64,000 bases of DNA, taken from the NCBI GenBank assembly GCA_943789465.1, contig CALSUF010000001.1:62001-126000 (forward strand), given 5' to 3'. This stretch comes from an uncultured Flavobacteriaceae bacterium (lineage in GTDB: Bacteria; Bacteroidota; Bacteroidia; Flavobacteriales; Flavobacteriaceae). Made by a program: the position numbers and the translations under genes. This document shows positions 35,634 through 44,375 of this stretch, in pieces (the stretch's first letter is position 1; each line of letters begins with the position of its first letter). The notes beneath the pieces are model-generated. The model had not been told where the DNA came from. It saw nothing but the letters and a program-made list of their open reading frames with translations, and did not search any database.

Positions 35634-36872
35634 TTGAAATTTTTTTATAACATCATTATTGAACTCGCTGCTGTAATGGTTCGTCTTTTTGGTGGCTTGA
35701 ATAAAAAAATTCAACAGGGTCAAAAAGGACGCAATAAAAGTCTGAACGTTTTGAAAGAAGCGCTTCTCCCCTCAGACAAGGTAATATGGTTACACTGTGC
35801 ATCTTTGGGTGAATATGAACAAGGCTTACCTGTTTTTGAAGCACTCAAACAAGAATATAAAGGTTATAAATTTGTCATGACATTTTTCTCTCCTTCGGGA
35901 TACGAAATCCGAAAAGATAATCCTATTGCGGATGTTGTTGTATATCTTCCTTTAGATCAAAAAGCAGCTGTAAAATGCTTTTTAGATGTTGTTCATCCAG
36001 AGTTGGTAGTGTTTGTAAAATACGATCTTTGGCCAAATTATTTGTTAGAAATAAAGCGCCGGAATATCACTTCTATACTAATTTCAGCACTTTTTAGACC
36101 GTCTCAAGCGTACTTTAAATTTTATGGTGGGTGGCTTAAAAATTTACTCTTTTCTTTTGATCATATATTTACACAGGACACGAATTCGAAAGTGTTATTA
36201 AATTCTATTGGCTACGGGGCTGTTACCGTTTCAGGAGATACTCGTTTTGACCGTGTTGGAGACCAATTAAAAATAGATAATACTTTAGATTTTATTTCGG
36301 AATTTAAAAACAATCAAATTTGTGTTGTGGCTGGAAGTACCTGGCCAGAAGATGAGACGCTTTTAATTGATTACATTAATAGCAGTAAAGAAGGAACTAA
36401 GTTTATAATTGCTCCTCACAATATGGATTTAAATCAAATTAAATCTGTGGTGAAACAACTTAAAAAACCGACCGTACTTTACTCTAATTATACCACCGAA
36501 ACGTTAAAAGATAAAACAGTTTTTATTGTCGACACCATTGGTCTTTTGTCTAAAATTTATAGTTATGCCAATATTGCTTATATAGGTGGAGGCATGGGTA
36601 CGAGTGGACTTCACAATACGCTTGAAGCTGCCACTTTTGGACTTCCTATTGTCATTGGTAAAAACTATCAGAAATTTCCTGAAGCAAAGGCCATGCTTTC
36701 TAATGGTGGTCTCTTCAGTATCCGTGATTTTGAATCTCTTGAATCTACATTAAGCATGCTAATTAATGACTCTCAAAAAAGAACAGAATCTGGTCAAAAA
36801 AACAAAGATTATATTGAAGGCAACAAAGGAGCTTCGGAACTTGTAATGTCTGAACTAAAAACACTGTTCTAA
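35634..36872 (+). CDS. waaA: 3-deoxy-D-manno-octulosonic acid transferase, TTG start
   Basis: The 412-aa GT30 enzyme transfers Kdo to lipid A precursors at the inner membrane. An N-terminal hydrophobic anchor is followed by the GT-B fold: WLHCASLGEYEQGLPVFEAL near 50 with the catalytic Glu, FVKYDLWPNYLLE near 128, SGDTRFDRV near 200, and IGGGMGTSGLHNTLEAATFG near 318. The frame begins with TTG at 35634 and no ATG precedes the conserved start. The N-terminal match to the family supports TTG. It is convergent with the glucan locus, seven bases apart. Confidence 0.94.
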   Translation: MKFFYNIIIELAAVMVRLFGGLNKKIQQGQKGRNKSLNVLKEALLPSDKVIWLHCASLGEYEQGLPVFEALKQEYKGYKFVMTFFSPSGYEIRKDNPIADVVVYLPLDQKAAVKCFLDVVHPELVVFVKYDLWPNYLLEIKRRNITSILISALFRPSQAYFKFYGGWLKNLLFSFDHIFTQDTNSKVLLNSIGYGAVTVSGDTRFDRVGDQLKIDNTLDFISEFKNNQICVVAGSTWPEDETLLIDYINSSKEGTKFIIAPHNMDLNQIKSVVKQLKKPTVLYSNYTTETLKDKTVFIVDTIGLLSKIYSYANIAYIGGGMGTSGLHNTLEAATFGLPIVIGKNYQKFPEAKAMLSNGGLFSIRDFESLESTLSMLINDSQKRTESGQKNKDYIEGNKGASELVMSELKTLF

Positions 36873-36879
36873 TAAATAT

Positions 36880-37644
36880 CTATTGGTATACCTTAACGTA
36901 ATCAATAATAAACTCTTTTGGGAAAATTGAATCGTCCACTTCTGGGCCACCAAAGCTACCTCCAATTGCCAAGTTTAGAATGAGGTAGAACGGCTGATTG
37001 AAAGGCCACGTTTTAGCATTTTTAACTTCTGGTGAAAACGTATATACAAGTGCATCATTAATATAGAATTGAATTTGATTGGCATCCCACTTGGTCTTAT
37101 ACACATGAAAGCCGTTTTCTATAGATTCTATTTTAGAGATTCTCGTGTTGATAGACTTACCGAAACTATCGGGAGTGTGTAAAGTAGTGTGAATTTCTCC
37201 AGGGTTTTTTCCAACATATTCCATGATGTCAATTTCGCCACAGGCTGGCCATGTGTTTGTGTCAATATCTTGCCCTAACATCCATATAGCAGGCCATAGA
37301 CCTTTACCTTCTGGAAGTTGTGCTTTGACCTCAACAGTACCGTATTTAAATTCAAATTTGTCTTTGCTTGTGATGCGACCTGAATAGTAAGTGTCTCCTT
37401 GTTTGGTTGCAGAAATAATAAGTTGATCATTAACTGTGGATACATTTTCTTTGGAGTACACTTGCCGTTCGTTATTGCCCCAGCCACAGAGGTTTGGACA
37501 GCCGTTTCCCAGATCATAGGACCAATTAGTTAAGTTTAATGTGTCTTCACTAAATTCGTCTGAAAACAAAAGGTTGGTATTGGAGTCGTTTTGAGGTTTC
37601 AAATATAAAACCATAAACAGTGTTAGTAATACTCGTAAAATCAT
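36880..37644 (-). CDS. Secreted GH16 endo-beta-1,3-glucanase (laminarinase), second copy
   Basis: The 254-aa protein has a signal peptide and a single GH16 jelly roll. Its active-site motif is GEIDIMEYVG near residue 140 (nucleophile and acid/base Glu), and DEFSEDTLNLTNWSYDLG near the start and NLAIGGSFGGPE near the end are typical of bacterial laminarinases. It hydrolyses beta-1,3-glucan chains. It is the last gene of the minus-strand glucan locus, with the start adjacent to the GH3 stop, so the two are cotranscribed. Confidence 0.93.
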   Translation of the reverse strand: MILRVLLTLFMVLYLKPQNDSNTNLLFSDEFSEDTLNLTNWSYDLGNGCPNLCGWGNNERQVYSKENVSTVNDQLIISATKQGDTYYSGRITSKDKFEFKYGTVEVKAQLPEGKGLWPAIWMLGQDIDTNTWPACGEIDIMEYVGKNPGEIHTTLHTPDSFGKSINTRISKIESIENGFHVYKTKWDANQIQFYINDALVYTFSPEVKNAKTWPFNQPFYLILNLAIGGSFGGPEVDDSIFPKEFIIDYVKVYQ

Positions 37645-39942
37645 TTATAATGTAATTTTAGATTGAAGTGTTGTGTTTGAATCTCCTCCAACAAAGATTG
37701 AAAAATCACCTGGCTCAACAATAAAGTTTCCTTCATTATCATAAAATCCAAGTTCCTTTTCTGAAAGGGTGAACTCAATTTTTTTACTTTCGTTTGCTTC
37801 AAGACTGACCAATTCAAATCCTTTAAGCTCTCTCACTGGGCGTGTCACACTTGCATAATGGTCTTTGATATAAAGTTGTACCACTTCTTTTCCTGTGAAT
37901 TTTCCAGTGTTTTTGAGTGTAACTGATACGTTTACTTCATAATCAGAAACAACTTTAGCTTGTAGGGCGCTGTATTCAAATGTTGTATAGCTCAATCCGT
38001 AACCAAAAGGATATAAAGGTGTGTTTTCCACATCTTGATAATGAGACCAAAACACGGTGCTTGGGGTTGGCATTAATGGACGGCCTGTATTTTTGTAATT
38101 ATAATAGATAGGGACTTGACCTACGGCTCTTGGAAAACTCATTGGTAATTTTCCACTAGGATTGTAATCGCCATAAAGAACTTTTGCTATTGCATTTCCA
38201 CTTTGCGTTCCTAATTGCCATGCTTCTACAATTGCGGGAAGGTGTTCCTGATGCCAGTTTAGGACTAAAGGTCTTCCGTTATTAAGAACTAAAACAATGT
38301 TTTTATTGACTTTATAAATAGCTTCTAGTAGGTCTTGTTGAACTCCAGGTAAACCTAAATCAGTACGGCTTCTAGCCTCTCCACTTTGATAGCCAACTTC
38401 TCCTAATACCATGACAACCACATCCGCCGTTTTGGCTACAGCAATGGCTTGTGGAAATTCACTTCTATCTGTAGTGTTTATTTTAAGTTCGTCAATAAAC
38501 TTGGTTTGACCTAAACTCACATCTGCTCCTTTGGCGTAGGTTAATTGGTTTCCAGTATAGGCCTGCATTCCCTCCAAAACTGATACTGCGGTATTATCTT
38601 TAGCCGCAATTCTCCAACTTCCTAGGGGACTTGTTTTATCGGATGCTAAGGCTCCAATTAACGCAATTTTTTGGCCTTGTTTTTTAAGTGGTAAGAGTTG
38701 ATTTTCATTCTTTAAAAGTACGATTGACTTTTTAGCCATATCTAAAGCAGCCTCATGAAAAGCGGGTTGTCCGATGACTTCTTTTTCACGTTGCTCATCA
38801 CAGTATTTGTAAGGATCATCAAAAAGTCCTAATTCAAATTTTACACGTAAAATCCGTTTAGCGGCATCGTCAATATAGGCTTCTTTCACCTTACCTTCTC
38901 TAACTAAAGCTGCCAATTCATTGACATACAAATAGGATTCCATATCCATGTCAGAACCAGCGTTCGCTGCAATTTGCGCGGCATGTTTCCCGTCTTTTGC
39001 ATGGCCATGTGTTACCATCTCTTCAATAGAGCCCCAATCGGAGACCACAAATCCATCAAATTTCCATTTATCTTTAAGAATAGTTCTCTGTAAGTTTGTA
39101 TTTCCTGTGGCAGGAATTCCATTGAGTTCATTAAAGGCATTCATAAACGTTCTGACACCTGCATCAATGGTGGCTTGAAAGGGTGGAAAAACTATATTAT
39201 TTAAAGTGGATGTTCCTACATCAACTGTATTATATTCTCTTCCAGATTCTGGAAAGCCATAGGCTGCAAAATGCTTAGCACAAGCTGCCAGTGTGGTGTG
39301 TTTTGATAAGTCCGATCCTTGGAATCCTTGGACTCTTGCAAAGGCTATCTTAGAGCCTAAATAAGGGTCTTCACCAGCACCTTCCATTACGCGTCCCCAG
39401 CGGGCGTCACGTGAAATATCGACCATAGGAGCAAACGTCCAGTTGATCCCTGCCGCAGCAGCTTCTTCTGCAGCGACTTCAGCTGATTTTTTGATGGCTT
39501 CTAAATCCCAACTTGCGGATTCTGCTAAAGGAATTGGGCTGAGTGTTTCATAGCCATGAATGACATCAAACCCTATAATTAAAGGAATCCCTAAGCGGGT
39601 TTCTTCAACGGCAATTTTTTGAATTTTGCGCACATTTTCTACACCTCTCAAATTGAGCATCGATCCTACGTAGCCTTTGCGAAGGTGGTCATATTTTTTC
39701 GCCGCATTACCACTGCTTGGAGCGGGGCCCGTAAGGTCCCAAAATCCATTATATTGATTCATTTGACCAATCTTCTCTTCAAGGGTCATTTGTTTTAATA
39801 AGGCGGACACCTTTTGCTCTACATGTTCAACAGACGTTATTGGTGATAAATTTACATTTGTAGTAGTGGAGTCAATTATTTCACAGGAATGCATTCCAAA
39901 TAAACAAAATATTAATACTATTTTTAAACTATACTTAATCAT
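37645..39942 (-). CDS. GH3 beta-glucosidase, lipoprotein
   Basis: The 765-aa enzyme has a lipobox (FGMHSC, Cys near 20), the GH3 N-terminal barrel and a C-terminal domain plus fibronectin-like end. The nucleophile Asp is in GFVVSDWGS near 300. KHFAAYG lies near 220, and GQSGEA-type residues (YQSGEARSRTDLGLPG) near 520. It is of the BglX type and removes glucose from oligosaccharides released by the two GH16 enzymes. The lipid anchor places it in the periplasm or on the outer membrane. It lies between the two GH16 genes with almost no gaps. Confidence 0.94.
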   Translation of the reverse strand: MIKYSLKIVLIFCLFGMHSCEIIDSTTTNVNLSPITSVEHVEQKVSALLKQMTLEEKIGQMNQYNGFWDLTGPAPSSGNAAKKYDHLRKGYVGSMLNLRGVENVRKIQKIAVEETRLGIPLIIGFDVIHGYETLSPIPLAESASWDLEAIKKSAEVAAEEAAAAGINWTFAPMVDISRDARWGRVMEGAGEDPYLGSKIAFARVQGFQGSDLSKHTTLAACAKHFAAYGFPESGREYNTVDVGTSTLNNIVFPPFQATIDAGVRTFMNAFNELNGIPATGNTNLQRTILKDKWKFDGFVVSDWGSIEEMVTHGHAKDGKHAAQIAANAGSDMDMESYLYVNELAALVREGKVKEAYIDDAAKRILRVKFELGLFDDPYKYCDEQREKEVIGQPAFHEAALDMAKKSIVLLKNENQLLPLKKQGQKIALIGALASDKTSPLGSWRIAAKDNTAVSVLEGMQAYTGNQLTYAKGADVSLGQTKFIDELKINTTDRSEFPQAIAVAKTADVVVMVLGEVGYQSGEARSRTDLGLPGVQQDLLEAIYKVNKNIVLVLNNGRPLVLNWHQEHLPAIVEAWQLGTQSGNAIAKVLYGDYNPSGKLPMSFPRAVGQVPIYYNYKNTGRPLMPTPSTVFWSHYQDVENTPLYPFGYGLSYTTFEYSALQAKVVSDYEVNVSVTLKNTGKFTGKEVVQLYIKDHYASVTRPVRELKGFELVSLEANESKKIEFTLSEKELGFYDNEGNFIVEPGDFSIFVGGDSNTTLQSKITL

Positions 39943-39943
39943 A

Positions 39944-40759
39944 TTATTGATATACTCTTATATAATCTACTTCCATTGAATCGGAGGTAAAGTTAGGGTT
40001 AATAGTGCCGCCATTAGTGCCACCCATTGCTACATTAAATATTAAAAAGAAGTTGGCGTCAAAAGGCATTGTACTGTCTATTGACATTACAAAATATTCA
40101 ACGTCATCTACATACGCTTTGATACTGCCTTGTCTCCAATCTATAGAGTACGTATGAAACTCTGTTGGCGTACTTAAATTCGTTGGTAGTCCATAATTCG
40201 CATTTCCGCCATTATGGTCCCAATGACAGGTTGCTTGTACATACGTTTTGTTTGCAAATTGTTCCATGATGTCAATCTCTCCACATTTAGGCCATCCTAC
40301 CGAGCTAAAATTAGAGCCTATCATCCATAGGGCTGGCCAAGTACCAGCCATAGAAGGGAGTTTGGCACGAATGTCAATGCGTGCATATTTGAAATCGACT
40401 TTACTTTGAGTTGTAATACGAGCAGAAGTGTAAGTTCCATTCGATTCTTTGACAGCCGTTATTTTCAAAACACCATTTTCTTTTACAATATTAGTGCTAT
40501 TAGTGGTATAAACTTGGACTTCTTGGTTACCCCAACCGCCACCGCCAGTTTCATAATTCCAAAATTCGTTGTTGATGCGTCCATCACCATCAAATTCGTC
40601 AGACCAGACTAATACGTCATTATTTCCAGACCCTTCTGTTGAAACAGGGTTAGAAGGGGTGTTATTTTGATACTCATTGTCATCACTAGAAGAACAGCCT
40701 TCAGTAGAGAGCCCTATTAAAATTGCAAAAACAAGAGTAAAGATGTTTGATTTTTTCAT
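39944..40759 (-). CDS. GH16 endo-beta-1,3-glucanase, lipoprotein
   Basis: The 271-aa protein begins with a lipoprotein signal (LSTEGCSSSDDN, an SDDN stretch after Cys typical of surface-exposed lipoproteins). It continues as a GH16 domain with GEIDIMEQFAN near residue 165 and MGGTNGGTI near the end. It differs clearly from the other GH16 in this locus, so the pair probably divide surface and secreted cleavage of laminarin. It follows a terminator that separates it from the SGBP gene, so GH16-GH3-GH16 may be a second transcript of the locus. Confidence 0.93.
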   Translation of the reverse strand: MKKSNIFTLVFAILIGLSTEGCSSSDDNEYQNNTPSNPVSTEGSGNNDVLVWSDEFDGDGRINNEFWNYETGGGGWGNQEVQVYTTNSTNIVKENGVLKITAVKESNGTYTSARITTQSKVDFKYARIDIRAKLPSMAGTWPALWMIGSNFSSVGWPKCGEIDIMEQFANKTYVQATCHWDHNGGNANYGLPTNLSTPTEFHTYSIDWRQGSIKAYVDDVEYFVMSIDSTMPFDANFFLIFNVAMGGTNGGTINPNFTSDSMEVDYIRVYQ

Positions 40760-40829
40760 GATTACGAATTTAATAAAAGCGAAAAAATTTCGACTCTTTT
40801 ATTTTAATTTATTTGGTATTTTTTATTTG

Positions 40830-40838
40830 TTGTATAAC
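40830..40838 (+). promoter_or_regulatory. TTGTATAAC element in front of the GH16-GH3 transcript
   Basis: TTGTATAAC lies in the 212-bp gap upstream of the GH16 lipoprotein gene. The same nine bases occur, on the other strand, upstream of susC (47518-47526). It may be a shared regulator site of the glucan locus. The element is short and could be chance. Confidence 0.25.
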
Positions 40839-40913
40839 ACAAGTTCATCTCCCTATATTATTGATCTCACATGTAATTCTAATGCATTAGATTGAGACAA
40901 TTCTATAATACAA

Positions 40914-40946
40914 AACATCCCCCATAAAACGATATGAGGGATGTTC
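40914..40946 (-). terminator. Terminator after the surface glycan-binding gene
   Basis: Read on the minus strand, ACATCCCTCAT and ATGGGGGATGT form an 11-bp stem with one G-T pair and an 8-base loop, followed by TTTTGT. It would end or attenuate the susCD transcript before the GH genes. Confidence 0.75.
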
Positions 40947-40971
40947 ATTTATTAAAACAAAAGGTTTATTA

Positions 40972-42825
40972 CTATTGTCTTGCTAGTTTGAAAGACCAAT
41001 GTCCACCACCCGCAACTTCAATATCGAGGTCTAATGTAAGACCATCATCTGAAAGTTCAGCTATGTATGTAATTGTATCTGCTGCATCTGCAGGGCTTGC
41101 AATTTCCGCGCCATTTACCACTTTAGCTAATCCTAAGTAAGCTCCAGCCCCATTAATTGTAATGGTTCCTGCTGCTTCATCATATGAGTAAGTCGCTGTT
41201 GCAGTTCCATCATGTGGAGCGACGGGTGCGCCACATGCTTCGCCTGCTGCTCCTTGCCATGCTTCTACCCAAGTTTCTGTTCCTAAGATGTTTTGGAAAG
41301 ATCCATCAGCACCAAATACATATTCATCATCAAATAAACAATCTCTTGTAGCAACATCATCTGTAGTGCTTGACCACCAAGATACATTGTTCAATGCTGG
41401 ACCAACACCAAGTGCTCCAGAAACTGGAGATAATTTCCAAGTGCCTTCAACTCCAACAGGAACTACATCTTTTACAAGTTTGAAAGACCAGTGTCCTCCT
41501 CCTGCAACTTCAATATCTAATTCTAAAGAATTTCCATCGTCTGAAAGTGCCGCTATATAAGTAATTGAATCTGCTGCATCAGCAGGGCTTGCAATTTCTG
41601 CTCCGTTGATAACTTTAGCTAATCCTAAGTAAGCTCCAGCTCCATTAATTGTAATGGTTCCTGCTGCTTCATCATATGTGTAAGTCGCTGTTGCAGTTCC
41701 ATCATGTGGAGCGACTGGTGCGCCACATGCTTCGCCTGCTGCTCCTTGCCATGCTTCTACCCAAGTTTCTGTTCCTAAGATGTTTTGGAAAGATCCATCA
41801 GCACCAAATACATACTCATCATCAAATAAACAAGCTCTTGTAGCAACATCATCTGTAGTGCTTGACCACCAAGATACATTGTTCAATGCTGGACCAACAC
41901 CAAGTGCTCCAGATTCTGGTGCTAATCTCCATGTACCGTCAAGAGCTGAAGGTACTGGAGGTGCATCTTTTGCTAGTTTGAAAGACCAAAACCCTCCACC
42001 TGCAACTTCAATGTCTAGTTCTAGTGTAAGACCATCTTCAGAAAGTGTTGCAATGTATGTAATTGAATCTGCTGCATCAGCTGGGCTAGCAATTTCTGCG
42101 CCGTTAATAACTTTGGCCAATCCTAAAAATGCTCCAGCACCGTTGATTGTAACGGCTCCTGCACTGTAAACATAAGTAGCAGTTGCTGATCCATCATGTG
42201 GAGCAACTGGCGCACCACATGCTTCACCTGCTGCACCTTGCCATGCTTCAACCCAAGTTTGTGTTCCTAATACATTCTGAAAAGAACCATCGGCACCAAA
42301 TATATACTCATCATCAAATAGACAAGCTCTTGTTGCAAGATCATCAGTAGTGTTTGACCACCAAGATACATTGTCTTGCGCTGGTCCTACTCCAATTGCA
42401 CCTGCTTCTGGCGCTAATTTCCATACTCCTGTTAGAGCGTCCCCTGTTGGAGCTGCTTCTACGATAGTTACAGTGTGTTCTTTACTAATTGTAACGTCAC
42501 TTTGTCCAGGAAAAGAAGCCGTTACTGTAACCGTGTAAGTGGCTGTTTCATTTGGATATTCATAGGTTACCATTGGACCACTTGTTTGAAATACATCTGT
42601 ATCGTCATCAGCTGTTGCTCCAAAGTCTACAGTGTATATTGTTCTGTTGTCACCAGGAACTGTTGAGGCTAATACCCCTGTTTTATTTCCTTCAGCATTT
42701 AGTGTTGCGATAACAAAATCTAAACCCCCAATGGTGTTTCTCATTTCGTCATCTTCATGACAAGAGATCGTAGTGCTTAATAAAAGCACTAATATCAGAT
42801 ACATTCCGTTTTTTAATAATTTCAT
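40972..42825 (-). CDS. Surface lipoprotein with PKD and three tandem copies of a ~160-aa domain
   Basis: The 617-aa protein has a lipobox (LLSTTISC) and a PKD-like Ig domain at about 25-125. Three repeats start near 131, 295 and 459, each with WKLAPE (or WKLSPV, WRLAPE), a Cys, DDEYIFGADGSFQN, a second Cys near APHDG, and a closing WSFKL. It sits directly after susD, the usual place of a surface glycan-binding protein, and comparable PKD proteins occur in Formosa-type laminarin loci. Binding of beta-1,3-glucan is inferred. The same domain caps the fibre protein at 9993-11717. Repeats 2 and 3 are nearly identical at DNA level, so the array is recent. Confidence 0.85.
   Translation of the reverse strand: MKLLKNGMYLILVLLLSTTISCHEDDEMRNTIGGLDFVIATLNAEGNKTGVLASTVPGDNRTIYTVDFGATADDDTDVFQTSGPMVTYEYPNETATYTVTVTASFPGQSDVTISKEHTVTIVEAAPTGDALTGVWKLAPEAGAIGVGPAQDNVSWWSNTTDDLATRACLFDDEYIFGADGSFQNVLGTQTWVEAWQGAAGEACGAPVAPHDGSATATYVYSAGAVTINGAGAFLGLAKVINGAEIASPADAADSITYIATLSEDGLTLELDIEVAGGGFWSFKLAKDAPPVPSALDGTWRLAPESGALGVGPALNNVSWWSSTTDDVATRACLFDDEYVFGADGSFQNILGTETWVEAWQGAAGEACGAPVAPHDGTATATYTYDEAAGTITINGAGAYLGLAKVINGAEIASPADAADSITYIAALSDDGNSLELDIEVAGGGHWSFKLVKDVVPVGVEGTWKLSPVSGALGVGPALNNVSWWSSTTDDVATRDCLFDDEYVFGADGSFQNILGTETWVEAWQGAAGEACGAPVAPHDGTATATYSYDEAAGTITINGAGAYLGLAKVVNGAEIASPADAADTITYIAELSDDGLTLDLDIEVAGGGHWSFKLARQ
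40975..42435 (-). repeat. Tandem 492-bp repeats coding the triple domain
   Basis: Equivalent landmarks fall at about 41212, 41704 and 42196, giving a period of 492 bp (164 codons). The middle and C-terminal copies share long identical stretches, while the N-terminal copy is more diverged. Such near-identical repeats can expand or contract by recombination and can be collapsed in assemblies. Confidence 0.9.
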
Positions 42826-42853
42826 TTTATTTGTTTTTTGAGTTTATAATTTT

Positions 42854-44365
42854 TTAATATCCTTGGTTTTGTCCCCAACGTTCTACTGCGTTTGCTAATT
42901 CTAGCTCTATCAATGGAATTGGGAATACTTCATTTTTGCTGGCTGTAAATCCTGGAATTGCAGCCGCTGCTTTGTTGGTTCTAACAAGGTCAAAGAAACG
43001 GTGTCCTTCTCCTGCTAGTTCTTTACGTCTTTCTAAATAAATAGCGTCTAATAGATCGCCTTCAGTTGCAGAGAAATCATGACTGCTGTCTCCATAAGCT
43101 CTTGCTCTTACTTCGTTTAAATAGGTTTCAGCATTGGCACCACCACTTTGAACGTCTGCTTCTGCTGCCATTAATAAAACATCTGCATAGCGAATAGAAC
43201 GGTAATTGTTGGCGAAATTTAAAGGATCTGATCCTGCTCTGTCATCGGCTTTACGTGGGATGTATTTTTTATTGAATAATCCTGTATCGTCTCTTCCTTG
43301 AGAATACGAATCTTGTTGATCTCTTAAGTCATAAAAAGTAACATCTCTTCTAGCATCGGTAGCATCAAATAGGTCATACAATTCTTGTGATGGTAAGCAA
43401 AAGCCCCATCCTGTTACAAATTCTTGGTTGTCATAAGGAGATCTTGGTCCACAAAATTTAGGAAAATAACTTCCTTCACTACAGATAATACAATCCCATC
43501 CTGCTGGCTCAACTCCAGTGTACTGAATTTCGAAAACAGATTCATCACCATTTTCAGCACTGCTTTCAAATAGGTTTTTGTAATCATCTCCTGTTTTTAA
43601 ACTGTATTGTGCACTTCCAATAACTTCTGAAAATGTAGTTGCTGCATCTGCAAATTTAGTAGCATCAAAAGTTCCGTGGTATAAGTATACTTTTCCTAAC
43701 AAAGCCTGTGCAGCTCCTTTAGTTACTCTATAAACTTCACTTTGTTCTGTTGGTAAATTAAGAATGGCTTCTTTTAAGTCTTCTTCTATTAGACTGTAGA
43801 CCGCCGAAATACTTCCAACTCTGTTGATGTCGTATTGTTCACCAATAATAGTTCGTTGGTCTGCAATTCTGCTGACACCATCACGAGTTTCTACTTTTAA
43901 AGGTATGTTTCCAAAATGCTTCGTCAACTCAAATGTAAAATAGGCTCTTAAAAAATAAGCTTGCGCTATGATTTGCTCTTTACCATTAAATTCTGTTTTA
44001 TCTTTAAATTCTAACAAGTAATTAGCTCTGTTTACACCTGCATACATTAAGTTCCAGATGTCTCTTAATTGGTTGTTGTCTGAAGGTGTATGAATCATTT
44101 GATTCACGTTCTGGATCGTTGGTTGATCAAAGTTAAAAGAATCACCTCCTGCAGCATAATCATCTGAAGCAACTACACCAAGTAATACATTCCAAAAAGA
44201 GGATTGTAACATGTCGTAAGCACCAATTAAAGCACTTTCATATTCTTGTTCGTTATTGAAATAGTCATCTGCATTTGGGCCGATTGGTTCTACCTCAATA
44301 TAATCATCACATGATCCTAAAAGGACAAGTGAAAATACCATTATTGTTTTGAATATTTTTTTCAT
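42854..44365 (-). CDS. SusD/RagB-type glycan-binding lipoprotein
   Basis: The 503-aa protein has a lipobox (VLLGSCDD) and the SusD all-helical TPR scaffold: YFNNEQEYESALIGAYDML near 33, MYAGVNRANYLLE near 107, AQAYFLRAYFTFELTKHFG near 133, LRYADVLLMAAEAD-type segment near 390, and LDAIYLERRKELAGEGHRFFDLVRT near 440. It forms the lid on the SusC channel, 10 bases downstream of susC. In this locus it should deliver laminarin fragments. Confidence 0.95.
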   Translation of the reverse strand: MKKIFKTIMVFSLVLLGSCDDYIEVEPIGPNADDYFNNEQEYESALIGAYDMLQSSFWNVLLGVVASDDYAAGGDSFNFDQPTIQNVNQMIHTPSDNNQLRDIWNLMYAGVNRANYLLEFKDKTEFNGKEQIIAQAYFLRAYFTFELTKHFGNIPLKVETRDGVSRIADQRTIIGEQYDINRVGSISAVYSLIEEDLKEAILNLPTEQSEVYRVTKGAAQALLGKVYLYHGTFDATKFADAATTFSEVIGSAQYSLKTGDDYKNLFESSAENGDESVFEIQYTGVEPAGWDCIICSEGSYFPKFCGPRSPYDNQEFVTGWGFCLPSQELYDLFDATDARRDVTFYDLRDQQDSYSQGRDDTGLFNKKYIPRKADDRAGSDPLNFANNYRSIRYADVLLMAAEADVQSGGANAETYLNEVRARAYGDSSHDFSATEGDLLDAIYLERRKELAGEGHRFFDLVRTNKAAAAIPGFTASKNEVFPIPLIELELANAVERWGQNQGY

Positions 44366-44375
44366 AATATAATTA

